A DNA stretch of 64,000 nt. Source: Fulvia fulva. Its lineage: Eukaryota > Ascomycota > Dothideomycetes > Mycosphaerellales > Mycosphaerellaceae. The notes beneath the pieces are model-generated. The model searched no databases. It was not told where the DNA came from and worked only from the letters and a program-made list of their open reading frames with translations. The number at the start of each line of letters is the position of its first letter. Positions within the stretch are counted from its first letter, which is position 1. Shown here piece by piece: positions 47,320 through 58,060 of the stretch. The stretch lies in the NCBI RefSeq assembly GCF_020509005.1, contig NC_063013.1, forward strand, positions 5,270,001 through 5,334,000, read 5' to 3'. The position numbers were made by a program, and so were the translations under genes.

Positions 47320-48039
47320 CTACTTAGCTGCTGCATTCATGGCCATGAACTCAGCCTCCATTGTTGATGTGGCAACAGACTTCTGCTTCCTACTCATCCA
47401 GGACACAGGTGATCCACAAAGGAACCACACATGTCCAAGGATTGAGACTCTGTCTGCCTTGTCCATGGCATAATCAGAATCTGAGTATCCCTGGAGAATA
47501 CCTCCTCCTCTTCTGTACATCAAGCCCAGGTCTGGGTATGATCTCAGATATCTGGAGAGTTTCTTCAAGGCTCTAAGATGTTGCTTTGAAGGGTCAGCAA
47601 CATATGAGCTGATTCTTCCAAGGGGGAAAGCAAGGTCTGGCCTTGTCATTGTCATTGGCCACATCCAGGTACCATTGCAACTCTGGTACTCCTGTTTGTT
47701 GCACCTCTCATCCATAGTAGCTGAAGGTCTCAGATCCCCATAGCTGTCCATAGGTGAGAGTGTGGGTGTGGCCTTCTCTGGAGAGATGCCCATCTTGGCA
47801 AGGTTAGTTTGGATGTAGTGTCCTTGATCAAGCTTTACAGTACCTTGGGACCTGTTTCTTGTAATCCTCATTCCAAGGATCTTCTCAGGTTCCCCAAGAT
47901 CTTTGATCTTGAACACTCTTCTAAATTCAGCCTTGAACCACTGAACATCTAACAGCTTTGGAGCTGCAATGGAGATGTCATCCACATAGGTGAGGACCAT
48001 GATGTCTCTTCCTCTGTGGATGAGTAGGCATGGATCCAC
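47320..48039 (-). pseudogene. copia-1 RT second half and RNase H
   Basis: In the same frame as 48,046-48,897 after a TAG. It contains the RT catalytic LTYVDDISIA (YVDD at 47,977-47,988), the connection region (KILGMRITRNRSQGTVKLDQ), PDLAFPLGRISSYVADP and the RNase H start (GYSDSDYAMDKADRVSILGH) with SWMSRKQKSVATSTMEAEF. It ends at TAG after AMNAAAK, where Gln is usual. Confidence 0.9.
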
Positions 48040-48045
48040 CTGGGA

Positions 48046-48897
48046 CTAGGTGGATCCAATCTGTTCTAGCTTGGCAACACAGAGCTTGTTCCAATCTCTA
48101 GCTGCTTGCTTCAGTCCATACAGGCTTCTAAGGACCTTGAAGACCATATTTGGTGGAATTTCGACACCTGGGGGTGGGATCATGTAGATGTCTTCAAGAA
48201 GGCTGCTTTCGGTGAAAGCATTGTTCACATCCACCTGGTGCATCTCAAGATCTCTCTCACATACTACAGCCATGAAGACCCTAAGGGTATCATGCCTAAC
48301 AGTAGGTGCAAAGGTCTTTTCAAAGTCAACACCATATTTCTGTGAAAACCCTCTTACAACCAGTCTTGCCTTGAACTCTTCAATGGCTCCACTGATCATT
48401 CTTTTCACATCAAAAACCCACTTAGATGTAACCAGGTTTGCACCCCTTGGTAGTACAACTGGATCCAAGGTGTTGTTGCTTCCTAAGGCAATAAGTTCTT
48501 TCTGGATTGCCTCTTTCCACATATGTCCCCAATTGGGGTCTCCCACTGCCTCCTTATAGGACTTTGGGATTGGCACTTCCTGCCGGTAGGCTATGGCCTG
48601 CCTAACAGCAGCAAATGCATATCCCTCCACATCATTCAGGATTTCCTCAACCCAGCTCATAGTTGGATCAAGATGAAACATCTGAGCAATCAATGCCCTA
48701 TGATGCTTGGCTTCATGCTCAGCAGAGCCATCATCTTCATCCCCCCTTGACCTCTTGTTGCCTGCAAGCTGAGGTGGCTGTTGAGGTTGATCCTCCTGAA
48801 CAAGTTCCTCTTCCTTTTCTTTTCTTGGAGTCCCCTCTACTCCAATCTTCTGGTACTCTGTAATGTCTTTTGGAGGTTGGGGAAGTTGCACAAACAC
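48046..48897 (-). pseudogene. copia-1 RT first half
   Basis: The frame begins just after the integrase-region deletion (VQLPQPPKDITEY). An acidic linker (GDEDDGSAEHEAKHH) follows, then the RT of the RVT_2 type: MWKEAIQKELIAL, TSKWVFDVK, FKARLVVRGFSQKYGVDFEK, TFAPTVRHDTLRVFMAVV, MHQVDVNNAFTESSL and VLRSLYGLKQAARDWN. Asn after VDV is in the position of the usual Lys/Asn. It ends at TAG where Gln (or Trp) is expected, so the full RT is split in two. Confidence 0.9.
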
Positions 48898-49187
48898 TGT
48901 TTTAGCAAGGAAAGAATTTCCCTTGCACCATCACTACGGATTGCAGATAGAAAACACCTTGAGCTGTTCTCTACCTGAACCTTCCATTCCTTTAGAGCTG
49001 TAGGAGCATCACTCCTAGCCTTCAAAGGGACTACCCACTTCTTCCTCAAGAAGTTGTCTACAATCTCAAGCCAGTACTTGAAGCCAAGTCTTGAGACTGC
49101 ACCTTGAAAAGGCCCACAGATGTCAATAGAGATTAGGGCCAGCCTCTCTCCTTTCCTCTCTGTGGCAGGTCCTTTGAACTTCGTCAT
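48837..49187 (-). pseudogene. copia-1 integrase, truncated
   Basis: MTKFKGPATERKGERLALIS is followed by IDICGPF (first catalytic Asp) and GFKYWLEIVDNFLRKKWVVPL. IRSDGARE then carries the second Asp. A stretch present in copia-2 at 41,387 to about 42,083 is missing, and the frame runs into the pre-RT linker out of register. The HHCC zinc region lies upstream (WHRRCAHLSKGLLRNLH and CKVCSLADM, about 49,180-49,320). The core is incomplete, so this copy cannot integrate itself. Confidence 0.85.
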
Positions 49188-49409
49188 GTCTGCAAGGGAG
49201 CAGACCTTGCAGTTCTGGTGTTCAGAAGGAACAGGAATGGGATCTTTCTTGTCAGTGACTCTATGCAGGTTTCTTAGCAGTCCCTTGCTAAGGTGTGCAC
49301 ATCTTCTATGCTATAGCTCCCACTGGTCCTGGGACTCAGTGGCAGTCATAGCCTGTTCCAATTCACACTCAAAATGTGTACCTAACTTGGACAGATCCAA
49401 GTCATGCTC

Positions 49410-49823
49410 CTATAGAGAGGCATATGCTTGAGGCATAGCTTCAAGCTGCTCTGAAACACTTTGAATGAATGGAACACCCCCTCTCAGCTTTGTCTGGACA
49501 ACAGGTTTTCCAGGAAGGGATTTGAGGGTGAAACTGGGCGGTTGGACAGCAAACTGTTGGCTGAACTGATTCCAAGAGACAAGGCTAACTCCAAGGCCAG
49601 GAACAAACAAAACATTCTTCAAGACAATCTGCTTCCCAGAAGGACCACCCATCACTGCACTCCCCTCATGTGTGGCATGTAGGTAGCCACCCCCAACCTT
49701 GATCCACTTCCTCTTCTGAAGAGGTTTCAGGGTCCTGAAAAGTGAATCCTGGTCAGTCATATGGGATGAAGCACAAGAGTCAAGCAACCACTCTGAGGAG
49801 GGGTACTTGCTTTTGGCTTCCAC
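49410..49823 (-). pseudogene. copia-1 protease region
   Basis: SEWLLDSCASSHMTDQDSLF is the copia aspartic protease active site (DSxAS-H). VGGGYLHATHEGSAVMGG and VLFVPGLGVSLVSWNQFS follow, the typical second half before integrase. The frame ends at a TAG upstream of the integrase zinc region. Confidence 0.88.
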
Positions 49824-49869
49824 AGTTGAATGGGCAACCTCATCAACTTCATCATCCTCTGATGGTGTC

Positions 49870-50136
49870 TCAGGGTCTGATAAGTCTTCCTGGGTTGCAT
49901 AGGCTCTTCCTTGTAAGGTCCTTCATCACCACTAGGATGTCCCTCAGGCTTGGGGATGGGGACCTCGTTCTCGGTGGTGATGATTGTCTCTTTGCAACAG
50001 AGGTGTTTCCTCTGTTGAGCTTGTCCTTCCTGACAGCATGCTTGGCTCCAGAGAGGTGTGGGCAATCCTTGATCACATGATCACCATCACAGAGATGGCA
50101 GGTGATCTTGCCCTGGAAACCTCTTCCTACAAACAT
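49870..50136 (-). pseudogene. copia-1 gag, nucleocapsid part
   Basis: It contains a knuckle CHLCDGDHVIKDC (50,100-50,062), spaced C-x2-C-x3-H-x4-C, one residue shorter than the usual CCHC spacing. A basic Ser/Pro region (KRQSSPPRTRSPSPS) follows. It continues from the gag body at 50,218-50,496 after a TAG. Confidence 0.85.
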
Positions 50137-50217
50137 TGCTGTTTCCTTGGATGCAACTTCCAGCCTGGATTCATGTGACTCAAGCAGTTGTAGACAATCT
50201 TCATATGACAGTCCTGG

Positions 50218-50496
50218 CTAGGCCAGGATAGTGTTCTTGGTCCCAAGATACACCTCAGGCAGGGCTTGAAGCAGATGCTTCAGCTTCCTTGTAGGCTCTC
50301 TGTAGTGAGCCTCTGCTGGGTCAACTTCAGCAATCCTTCTTACAAGATTGCCGAGGTGGACCCAGGCCTGTCTGATGGTCATGCCATCTATCATTCTGAA
50401 GTTGATCAATTCTTGAACAACTGTCATTGCATATGCAGCATGAACCTTGCTGTACTTTGCCCTCATCTTGAGCCAGATCTCTCCAGCTTGTCTCAT
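50218..50496 (-). pseudogene. copia-1 gag body
   Basis: This is a UBN2-type copia gag (IWLKMRAKYSK, INFRMIDGMTIRQAWVHLGN, RKLKHLLQALPEVYLGTKN). A TAG precedes it and another follows it, both where Gln or Trp fits. The frame upstream reaches back to the gag start at 50,742 (WRTWFSLIQDHLEAQDVLW with W for TAG). Confidence 0.85.
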
Positions 50497-50742
50497 CTAT
50501 TTGCTTTCCTCCCAAACTGGACTGTATCTTGACTCTTCAAGTCCAGGTAAGGGATCTGATGACTCAGATGGTGTTGAGGAGCTGGGTGTGCTTGATAATA
50601 GATGGCCTCCATCTACAACCCAAAGCACATCTTGAGCTTCAAGATGGTCTTGTATCAATGAGAACCATGTCCTCTAGTTGTCCTTGGTTAGGATAGGTGC
50701 TGCTCTCCTCCTACCAAGGGTGCTGTGTCCGGTTTCCTCCAT

Positions 50743-51222
50743 GCTTTTATATATAGGACAGGATGGCTGCCTACAGAAGAAAGGTATTCGTTCGTACGCG
50801 ATCGGATCGATAGGAGGTGAACCGAACGCGAGGTTGATAGTGGAGAGAATGGCTGTCCACAAGAAAGCGAGGAAAGTCGGTCGTAAGGATCGTGTTTCTG
50901 AGACACTGTCTGTAGCTCTCTCAGGGGAGGGTGTTCTGAGACACTACGGCTCTCTCAGACGGAACAGTTAGTCGATGCGAACGCGATGTCCGGAGAGCGA
51001 CTCTTCTCAGTAAGCTCGCCCACTTGTCTGAGGTATTGGCACAGGCTCCCTGACTCGGAGTCTGACAGTGCCTCACTAGGCTCTTTCACGTCTTATATGC
51101 ACCTACAGCGCGGCTGTAGCTTCCTGTGCAATGCGGGTGCGGCCTCCAGTCTGCCTTCCTTTTGTTCTGAAGAGGAATAACTCCAATACGACTTTGTCGA
51201 GGGTGAAACACCGAGTTGCTAA
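50743..51222 (-). other. copia-1 untranslated leader
   Basis: This is about 480 nt between the primer-binding site and the gag start. No conserved frame is seen. The same leader, RIP-mutated, lies at about 44,000-44,466 in copia-2. Confidence 0.6.
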
Positions 51223-51237
51223 CTCGGGCTCATAACC
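51223..51237 (-). other. copia-1 primer-binding site, half initiator tRNA-Met
   Basis: CTCGGGCTCATAACC directly abuts the 5' LTR. The 12 bases GGGCTCATAACC equal the anticodon stem-loop of eukaryotic initiator tRNA-Met (CAT anticodon). The minus-strand RNA would therefore pair with the middle of the tRNA, not its 3' end, as known for Drosophila copia, where a cleaved half-tRNA primes. Confidence 0.8.
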
Positions 51238-51455
51238 TGTTAAACAGGTACGAGTTGCGCAGCAGTGGAAGACGGCGGATCACACCAAAGACGAAGAAGG
51301 ACCCAATGGGATAGCGTGTATCTACATACAGTATCGCCGGTGTTGGTGTAGGTGTTTCAGGAGGGACAGCTGTACTCAGGACTTGACTAGCAAGCCCTGA
51401 TTACTAATCCCCCTAAGCACTCAATGTTGACCCTATGACCTGCATATTCTCAACA
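51238..51455 (-). repeat. copia-1 5' LTR (218 bp)
   Basis: Same length and sequence as 46,726-46,943, with the primer site on its inner side. It is followed by the GATAC duplication (51,456-51,460). Confidence 0.93.
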
Positions 51456-51460
51456 GATAC

Positions 51461-53398
51461 TAGAGAAGGTCGTAGTAAGAAGAATTATATAGCTCGTCGA
51501 GGATAATAACCTACTCCTAGAGATATAGATAGGTAGTAGGAGCAAACGATCTACCCTAACGGCTATAGAGCTTATTACCGAACAGATTTATACTCTCTAG
51601 TACTATAGACGGAATAGGGTTATATTACTATTATCTCTCGATATCTTAGGGGCATTCGATAACGTCTCCTACGAGCGACTCCTCTATATCCTACGGTAAA
51701 AAGGAATCCCGCGGTAGGTAATAAGTTTCGTAAACTCCTTCCTTAAGGAGAGAATAACGTAGATTGTCCTTAGGAATATAAGGAGAGTAACCTTATATAT
51801 ATAGAATACGGGATCCCCTAGGGCTTAATACTATCCCCGATCCTCTTCTTAATCTTTATAGCGGACCTAATCCTACTACTTACCTTACTATAAACGTCGG
51901 CCTCGGAGTTCGTCGACGATACGAATATCCTAGCCTAGTTAACGACGACCGAAGAAAACTACCGGCTACTTATAGAAAGACACGAGGTATACGAGGAATA
52001 GGTACGTCGATACGGCGCCCGTTTCGCCCCGGAAAAGTACTAGCTTATCCACTTTAGTAAGGCAAGAACCTACTATAATATATAAGTAACGTTCACTATC
52101 TAGGGTTACGTAATAAAGCCCTCTCCCGAATTACGAATCCTAGGAATCTAGCTAGACCCTAAGCTTAGCTAGAACCCCTAGATTAGGAAAGCCTAGAATA
52201 GAGCCTAGGTCAACGAGGCTATAATAACTAGACTTATAACGTTAATATAGGTAGCTACGTTTAATAAGGCAGAGATTATATATAAGCCGATTATAAAACT
52301 AGTAATGCTCTACGGGGCCTAGATATAGGGGACAGGAGGAGTAGGTAAACCGATCCCGAAGCGGATAGAGGGACCCCTAAACCGGACGTAGGCCGCGAAC
52401 CTTAGACGGATACTAGGAGCCTATAAGACAACGCTAACGAGAGTAGCGGAGGTAGAGATAGGGTCCCCCCCTAATTAAACATTATATTAAGGGAATAAGG
52501 ATCTAATACGCTAGGAAGACGGCGGATTATCTAGTATAACAAGCTATTCGGGACTCTATAGAGAAGATTACTAGGAGGTACAACCGACTACCTAGCCTAA
52601 GGGTACGTTAAAGCTAAAAGTAAGACGACCTACGTACGTTTAAAGTCGTTAAGCGAACCTAGGAGTGGCTAGAGAGGAAGGAGGAGGAGGAAAAGGCACG
52701 GAAGAAAAAGGGTAATAAGGTAAAGACGTAAAGCCTCGTAGAGTAGGTAACGGGCTACCTTTAGGAACAGGAATAGAAAGAGAATCCCCTACTAAATCGA
52801 GGACCCCTAGCCTTACGCCCCTTCTAGAGACATAACTACCTACTCTACCGTGACCTAATAAGGGCCGAAGTAAGCATCGCGATATAGTTTAGGTCCGAAC
52901 ATATCGGGTTAAGGGCCTACCTATATAGAAGGAAAGTCCCGGACGTATATAGCCTAGTATACTAGTATAACTACCCGTTATTGAACCCGGAGTACATAAT
53001 ACTACGGTGCCCGTAATAGGTAGAAGGACGAGGCTAGTAGAGAGCTAAGGTAGTAAGACGCGACTACTAGTTAATTATAACGGACAAGCGAGACGTGAAA
53101 CGGATAGTATAGTAGATACTATAGTAGGGCTTTCTTAAACAGTTCGCGCTAGCTAGCGAGACGGAGGAGTAGATAGAGAAGAGCCGGAAGGTCAAGGGGG
53201 TGTAGATAGGGTAGTTATTAGGGTAGGCCTATAACACTAGTATACCCTTAATAAGGAAAATACGAAAGAAGGTAAGGTTAAGAACGTATAGGAGAGGAGA
53301 GGGGGTTTTTACTCTATAATACGAGTTTCCCCTTTATAACTAGAAGTAGGTAGTATAGCTATATAGGCTAACGGGCTCTATAATAGCATAAAAAACAA
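51461..53398 (+). pseudogene. LINE-C reverse transcriptase, second part
   Basis: This continues the RT from 46,725. DILGAFDNVSYERLLYIL is near 51,640 and FVDDTN at 51,909-51,920. Next come CARFAPEKY-like text and GIWLDPKLSWN near 52,150, with WGTGG near 52,330. A C-terminal Cys/His region follows to about 53,100. It then passes into a 3' untranslated part. Confidence 0.75.
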
Positions 53399-53414
53399 TA
53401 TATATATATATATA
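53399..53414 (+). repeat. (TA)8 tail of LINE-C
   Basis: A TA run closes LINE-C. It is probably a RIP-altered or slipped form of the tetranucleotide tails of the other LINEs. The gypsy-2 frame follows immediately. Confidence 0.6.
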
Positions 53415-56400
53415 CTAGATCGATATGTTTCTCTCCGCTAATCTAGATTTGCCTACGATCCTTAGCTACCTTTAGTATAGGATAGTACGACTAATAGGCT
53501 ATAACTGTGACGATAGATTATTAGAGGGAACAATCGCTAGTAGGAAAGAGAAAAGTATAATATTTCCGGCTATTATAGGTACTAATAAGTATAAGACTCT
53601 TTAAGAACTTCTATAGTCCTCGGAAAAAGCGAACGCGGGTTAATTCACGGTAGTTAACCCGCTATAAGCATTAGAAGTCCGGTTTTAAAGCTAGTCCGCT
53701 TTTCGAGTCTAGTCGGGGAAACTTTAGCAAATATATTAGGGGCGGAGTGTTCTAATAATACGGCGTATCGACATCGATAAGAAGGTATAACGAAGCTAAA
53801 CCTAAAGCCTATAGACACGACTGTCTTCGACTACTTTAAGAATTACCGCGGCCCCGTATTATAACAAAGAAAAAGTGTCCTCGACCTTAGCCTATATTCG
53901 AAGAAATTGCTAGAACTACTCGGGAACCGCTAATACTTAAGCGCTAAGGTGACTACTAACGCTCTAGGAGAGTAGGTTATTCTAAATGTATACTCCGTAT
54001 AGGGTAACTAGTGTACGGAGATCCTGAAATAGAGCCAGATCAATACGTAGGCTTAGAAACGAGGCGTAGGGTTATATAGACCCGGTATTAGGATGCCGTA
54101 TATATTTACTATATATAAGCGAAAAGCTAATAAGAAAAGACCTATTAATACGAGCGTTTACGAGAGGCCTTAGTCGAAAGTAGATAGTAATATAGATTAG
54201 AAGCGGAAGTCCCTTTACTAGAAATCTCTAATACTAGTAGAATAAGGCCCGTTCGATAGGGAGTATCTTATTAAAAAGTTCTCTAGTATCGAGCGCGGCT
54301 CGAGGATTATACCTAAAAGGCTCGCTAGTATTAAGGTTAGTATCGCTCTCTCGGCTAAGGAAAGATAGCTATTTAATAAAATGCTCTCTAACCGAGAAGG
54401 TGTCCTAGCGTAGGATTATAGCTATATATAGTAGATTAGATATAAGATTATACCTCCTTAGAAGATCACGACGATTACGTATAAACCGTAGTAGGCGCGG
54501 AACATTCGGTTATACCTAAGCTTACGAGCGATTATAGAATAGATAATCCGCGCTCGAATTAAGAACAGAATTCTTAAGTATAGTCAAGGTGCTTATACGA
54601 GTGCTTAGTTCTTAGTAGCGAAGAAGGTCGAGCTAAATAGCGAAGCTATACTATATAGGTTAATTAACTCTGCTATACTCTTAAATAAGGTAACGATAAG
54701 GGATACGAACATTCCCCTAGATACGTATTACGGCGGTACTTAGGATAGTCTATTATCTAAAGTGAGCCTAGATAAGGCTCCGCTAGTATAAAGCTTACGA
54801 GCTTTACGACCTCGTCTTTTACCTGTTTAGGTAAGCCGGTAGCGCGGGTCTAAGCGGGCCGCTTACGTAGCCGTAATAATACGGACGAGCTCTCGGAAGA
54901 CTTTACTAGGTATAGAGTAGCCTCTTTAGTAGACTTGTTTTCGGAGTACGACTAGATTACGCTTAACGAAAGTAGCCGAGATTCGACGGCCTTTATAACG
55001 CCTTATAGGCTTATACGGTATATAACGCTACTATAGGGTACAACAAACTTAGTTACTTAGTTCGTACGGGTAGTAACTAAGGTGTTAATAGACTATATTT
55101 CTTACTAAGCAAAACTATTTCTTAACGATATCGGCGTAAAAGGTCCTACTAAGGATTATAGTAATACTAAGGTAGAGCCTAGCCTTTAATAATAGGTCGT
55201 AGAATATATTATGTCCCTTAATCTTGTTCTTACGGACCTAGAGAGGGCCGGAGCGGTAGTCGTAAGGGAGAAGTCGTAGTGGCTTTATAAGACCCTAAAG
55301 ATCGTAGGCTATATTACTAGCCCGAGCGGCCGCTATCTAGATCCTAAGGTAGTAGCTAAGATCTTAAACTAGCTAACCCTAAAGTACGTAAAGGACGTTC
55401 GAGTTTATATTAGGATCTATATTTACTTCCGGATTTAGATCCCCTAGTTCGTGATCGTTGCTCGGTCAATATATAAGCTTTTAAGGAAGGACGTCGAGTT
55501 TATCTAGACTAAGAATAAGTAGTTCTCGAAAGAGAACCTAGTAAGATTCCTAGTAACAACACTAGCGTTAGTGACTATCTCCTACGCCCTAGGAGCTAGT
55601 AGGATCTTCGTTTCTATTAACGCGAGTAGTATTAGGTAGGGTTATATAATATCGTAGGAATCACTAGATAATACTCGACGAAGATACCCGGTAAGGTATA
55701 AGAGCGGTACCTAGAACGTAAACGAGGCTAAGTACGATATAGAAAAGCGGGAGTGCCTCGGAGTACTAAAGAGCCTTAAGAAGGTATAGCGCTACCTCGT
55801 AGGAGTAGACTTTATCCTCGAAGTTAATACTAAAACGCTAGTATAGTAGTTAAATCGGCTAGTATCCGATATTCTAAACTCTATAATAGTAAGTTAGGTT
55901 ACTTAGATCCGGCTATTTACCTTTAAAGTAAGGCATGTCGATAGGAAGAAGTACTCCGGACCGGATGTACTGTCTCGTAAACTACCTATAGCTAAGGAGC
56001 TTACGGAACCTAATAATAATATTAATAAGATAATTAACGACAAATTCTTCGGTTACGCCGAGCTAGTTAACACTTTCCCCGTTATTTTAGAGCGCGTAAA
56101 CGACTCCTCGAACCCTAGTATAGTAACAATTCCGAGCTTATAGCTTATATTCTAGAGTATCGAACACGACCGGAAGGGGTCACCCGAGCTAAGTATCGAA
56201 ACCTCGTTAAGAAGAGTCCTCGGTACTACTTAAGAGACAAGCTCTTATTTTATTAGCGGCGAAGGGGTGTACCGATATAGCTAGTAGTAGACGATAATAA
56301 TGCTTAGAAAGAGATCGTAATGTACTATTATAAAAAGCATAGTTACTAGAGTACCGAGCTAGTATATAATCTTATTACTAGCCGGTATTACTAGGAGGGC

Positions 56401-57660
56401 TACTTCTCCGACGTATCGAATTAGGTAAGGACTTATACTCCTTATAACTTTCGCGAAGGTAACTAGAGAGTAGGAGAAATGTACTTATCGACTCAGTAGG
56501 TTATAGAAGAGAGGTAGTACTACGATCCCGTCTACGTATATAGAAACGGGTACTTACTTATTATCCGAGAAGCTCTAAGTAGGTAGATTAAGGCGAAGGT
56601 CGTACGGAAGCCTCTAAATTCGCGGGCGATTACTAAGTTTCTATATAAGATAGTATTTAGCCGGCATAGATACTACTATAAATTGTGCTTAATAACGCTA
56701 GTATTAATAAAGGGGAGGTAGAGAGGATACTTATTAGTATAGATATTAAGTATATCCGGATCTTACCCTACTACCCGTAGTTAAATATAACTATAGAAGT
56801 AGGACAACGACCTATTCTAGCTATATTAGCTAAGCTTACTAAGAACACCTATAAGTCCTAGGAACAATAGATTACTACGGTACTTTAGGCTAATAGAACT
56901 ACGGTATCTAGAATTACGGGTATAACTCCGGTAGAGGTCCTATATAGCTATTGTACTATTCTCCCGATCGAGGTAGGATACTCGATATAGGCGAACTATA
57001 AATAGGGATTTATTAGATCAACGGAGTAGCTATTAGCTATTCGGGCGCGTCAACTATAGGTACGGGATATAAATCTTTAGGAGTTATAGTTACGGAGAGT
57101 AAGGCTTTGTACCCTAAGTAAGGAATACTTCGATACTAAACGTAGTATTAACTTCGAGGGGTTCTAGGTTGGAGATCTTATAGTCAAGTTCGACAAGCCG
57201 TATAAGGATGACCTATCTAGAAAGATTAGTTACCGCTAGCTTCGGCCGTATCGTATAGCTAAGGTATACTTAGGGTTTAGTATATACGTCCTCGAAGAGC
57301 TTAATAGTACGAGGTTAAAGGGTATATAAGCCCGAGAGAACCTAAAGCTGATCCTATAGTTAAGACCGGACCCGGAGCTTAATCTTCCTAAAGCTAAAGA
57401 ACTTATAGCGCTAGAGTATAGGGTTAATGTCGCGAATATCGAAAAAGGCGATCTTTCGAACGAGAATAGACCTACTACGTCCGAATCTAACGACGAAGAA
57501 GATAACGATATACTTCTAATAGGCATTAATAGAGCTACTATACTTCCTGAACTAGAATGTAAGCCGACGAGACTATAGGTACGGCCTTATAACCTTACTA
57601 CGGAGGAGATAGCTAAACTTACTAGGATTTAGGTTAAAGGAGGGATAGGATTTTATTGTT
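53415..57660 (+). pseudogene. gypsy-2 RT, RNase H and integrase
   Basis: One frame read through TAG/TAA gives the RT (SAWFLVAKK, YRLINSAILLNKVTIRDTN near 54,640; AKLFLNDIGVKGPTKDY near 55,110, formerly YLDDI-like). RNase H follows (CLGVLKSLKKVWRYL near 55,760; FKVRHVDRKKYSGPDVLSRK near 55,930). The integrase ends in a GPY-like module (WLRPYRIAKVYLGFSIYVLEEL near 57,240). Asp-to-Asn changes in the catalytic RT motif add to the stops. No chromodomain was seen. Confidence 0.72.
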
Positions 57661-58060
57661 TCTTTTTCTTAGGCGTAGGGAGTTCACTAACTTATAGTTC
57701 ACTAGTACGATCGATATATATTAGCCTTTAGAAAATGCTTAGAAGGAGGCTCTTACTTCCTAGTCGTGCCTCCTTTACTAAGAAATTCACTTAGTAGTTT
57801 TAGTTTCTAACCTTAATTTAACTAGCTTCTAGTTCTAGTACCTAGTTTCTAGCGTACTTAACTAATTTCTAGGCTATATCCTTGATTTAAGAGTAAGCTT
57901 ACTATAAAGACTAAACTTTGACTTAGCCTCCTTAGCCCCCTATATAATAAACTTACGATCTCCTTAATATCTCTAGACTAACTACTTAACTAGACGCTAG
58001 ATCCGCCTTCCTTATATATAATTTATAGGTATAGTTTCTTAGTTTATATTAGGCGTAGTA
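57661..58060. other. RIP-mutated spacer between gypsy-2 and gypsy-3
   Basis: No coding frame is seen. Several near-repeats of TAGTTTCTA occur. It should contain the 3' LTR of gypsy-2, but no matching partner upstream of 23,360 was recognised. Confidence 0.45.

Larger units (their letters stand above)
46726..51455 (-). mobile_element. copia-1, recent copia retrotransposon with integrase-region deletion
   Basis: This 4,730-bp minus-strand element has 218-bp LTRs that read as identical, a GATAC duplication, a half-tRNA-type primer site and a polypurine tract. The gag-pol frame starts at 50,742 (MEETGHSTLGRRRAAP). It continues through a zinc knuckle, protease (LLDSCASSHM), integrase (WHRRCAHL, CKVCSLADM, IDICGPF), RT (FKARLVVRGFSQKYGVDFEKTFAP, LTYVDDISIA) and RNase H (ADGLTKPL). 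It is scarcely RIP-mutated, but in-frame TAG codons (for example at 48,046-48,048) sit where CAG or TGG is expected. Compared with copia-2, about 0.7 kb downstream of the integrase core start is missing near 48,895. It inserted into the RT of LINE-C. Confidence 0.93.
31917..53412 (+). mobile_element. LINE-C, full length but split by two copia elements, RIP-mutated
   Basis: Three plus-strand pieces (31,917-34,000, 44,708-46,725 and 51,461 to about 53,412) add up to about 6 kb. They are module R (31,917-32,997), ORF1 (about 33,010 to 44,800), then endonuclease (GDFNLYY near 45,560) and reverse transcriptase (KAPGPDGILN near 46,500, DILGAFDNV near 51,650, FVDD at 51,909-51,920). It ends in a TA-rich tail. 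Its RT is clearly a different family from LINE-B (DILGAFDNVSYERLLYIL against DISGAFDYVSHPRLLYIL). A short TACTAGA at 31,909-31,915 and 53,413-53,419 may be its target-site duplication. Confidence 0.78.
23360..57660 (+). mobile_element. gypsy-2, RIP-mutated host of the nested array
   Basis: This is a Ty3/gypsy element whose coding frame is split into three pieces: 23,360-24,278 (gag), 31,609-31,916 (protease) and about 53,413-57,660 (RT, RNase H, integrase). Gypsy-1 sits in the first gap and LINE-C, with everything inserted in it, in the second. Each piece stays in one plus-strand frame if TAG/TAA are read through. Without insertions the coding part is about 5.5 kb. LTRs were not identified. 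Confidence 0.75.

Noticed and set aside
50986..51180. A 64-codon plus-strand ORF in the copia-1 leader
   Set aside because: Wrong strand for the element, no family motif, and not preserved in copia-2.
57236..57526. A 96-codon minus-strand ORF
   Set aside because: It is antisense to the gypsy-2 integrase C-terminus, which is readable on the plus strand.
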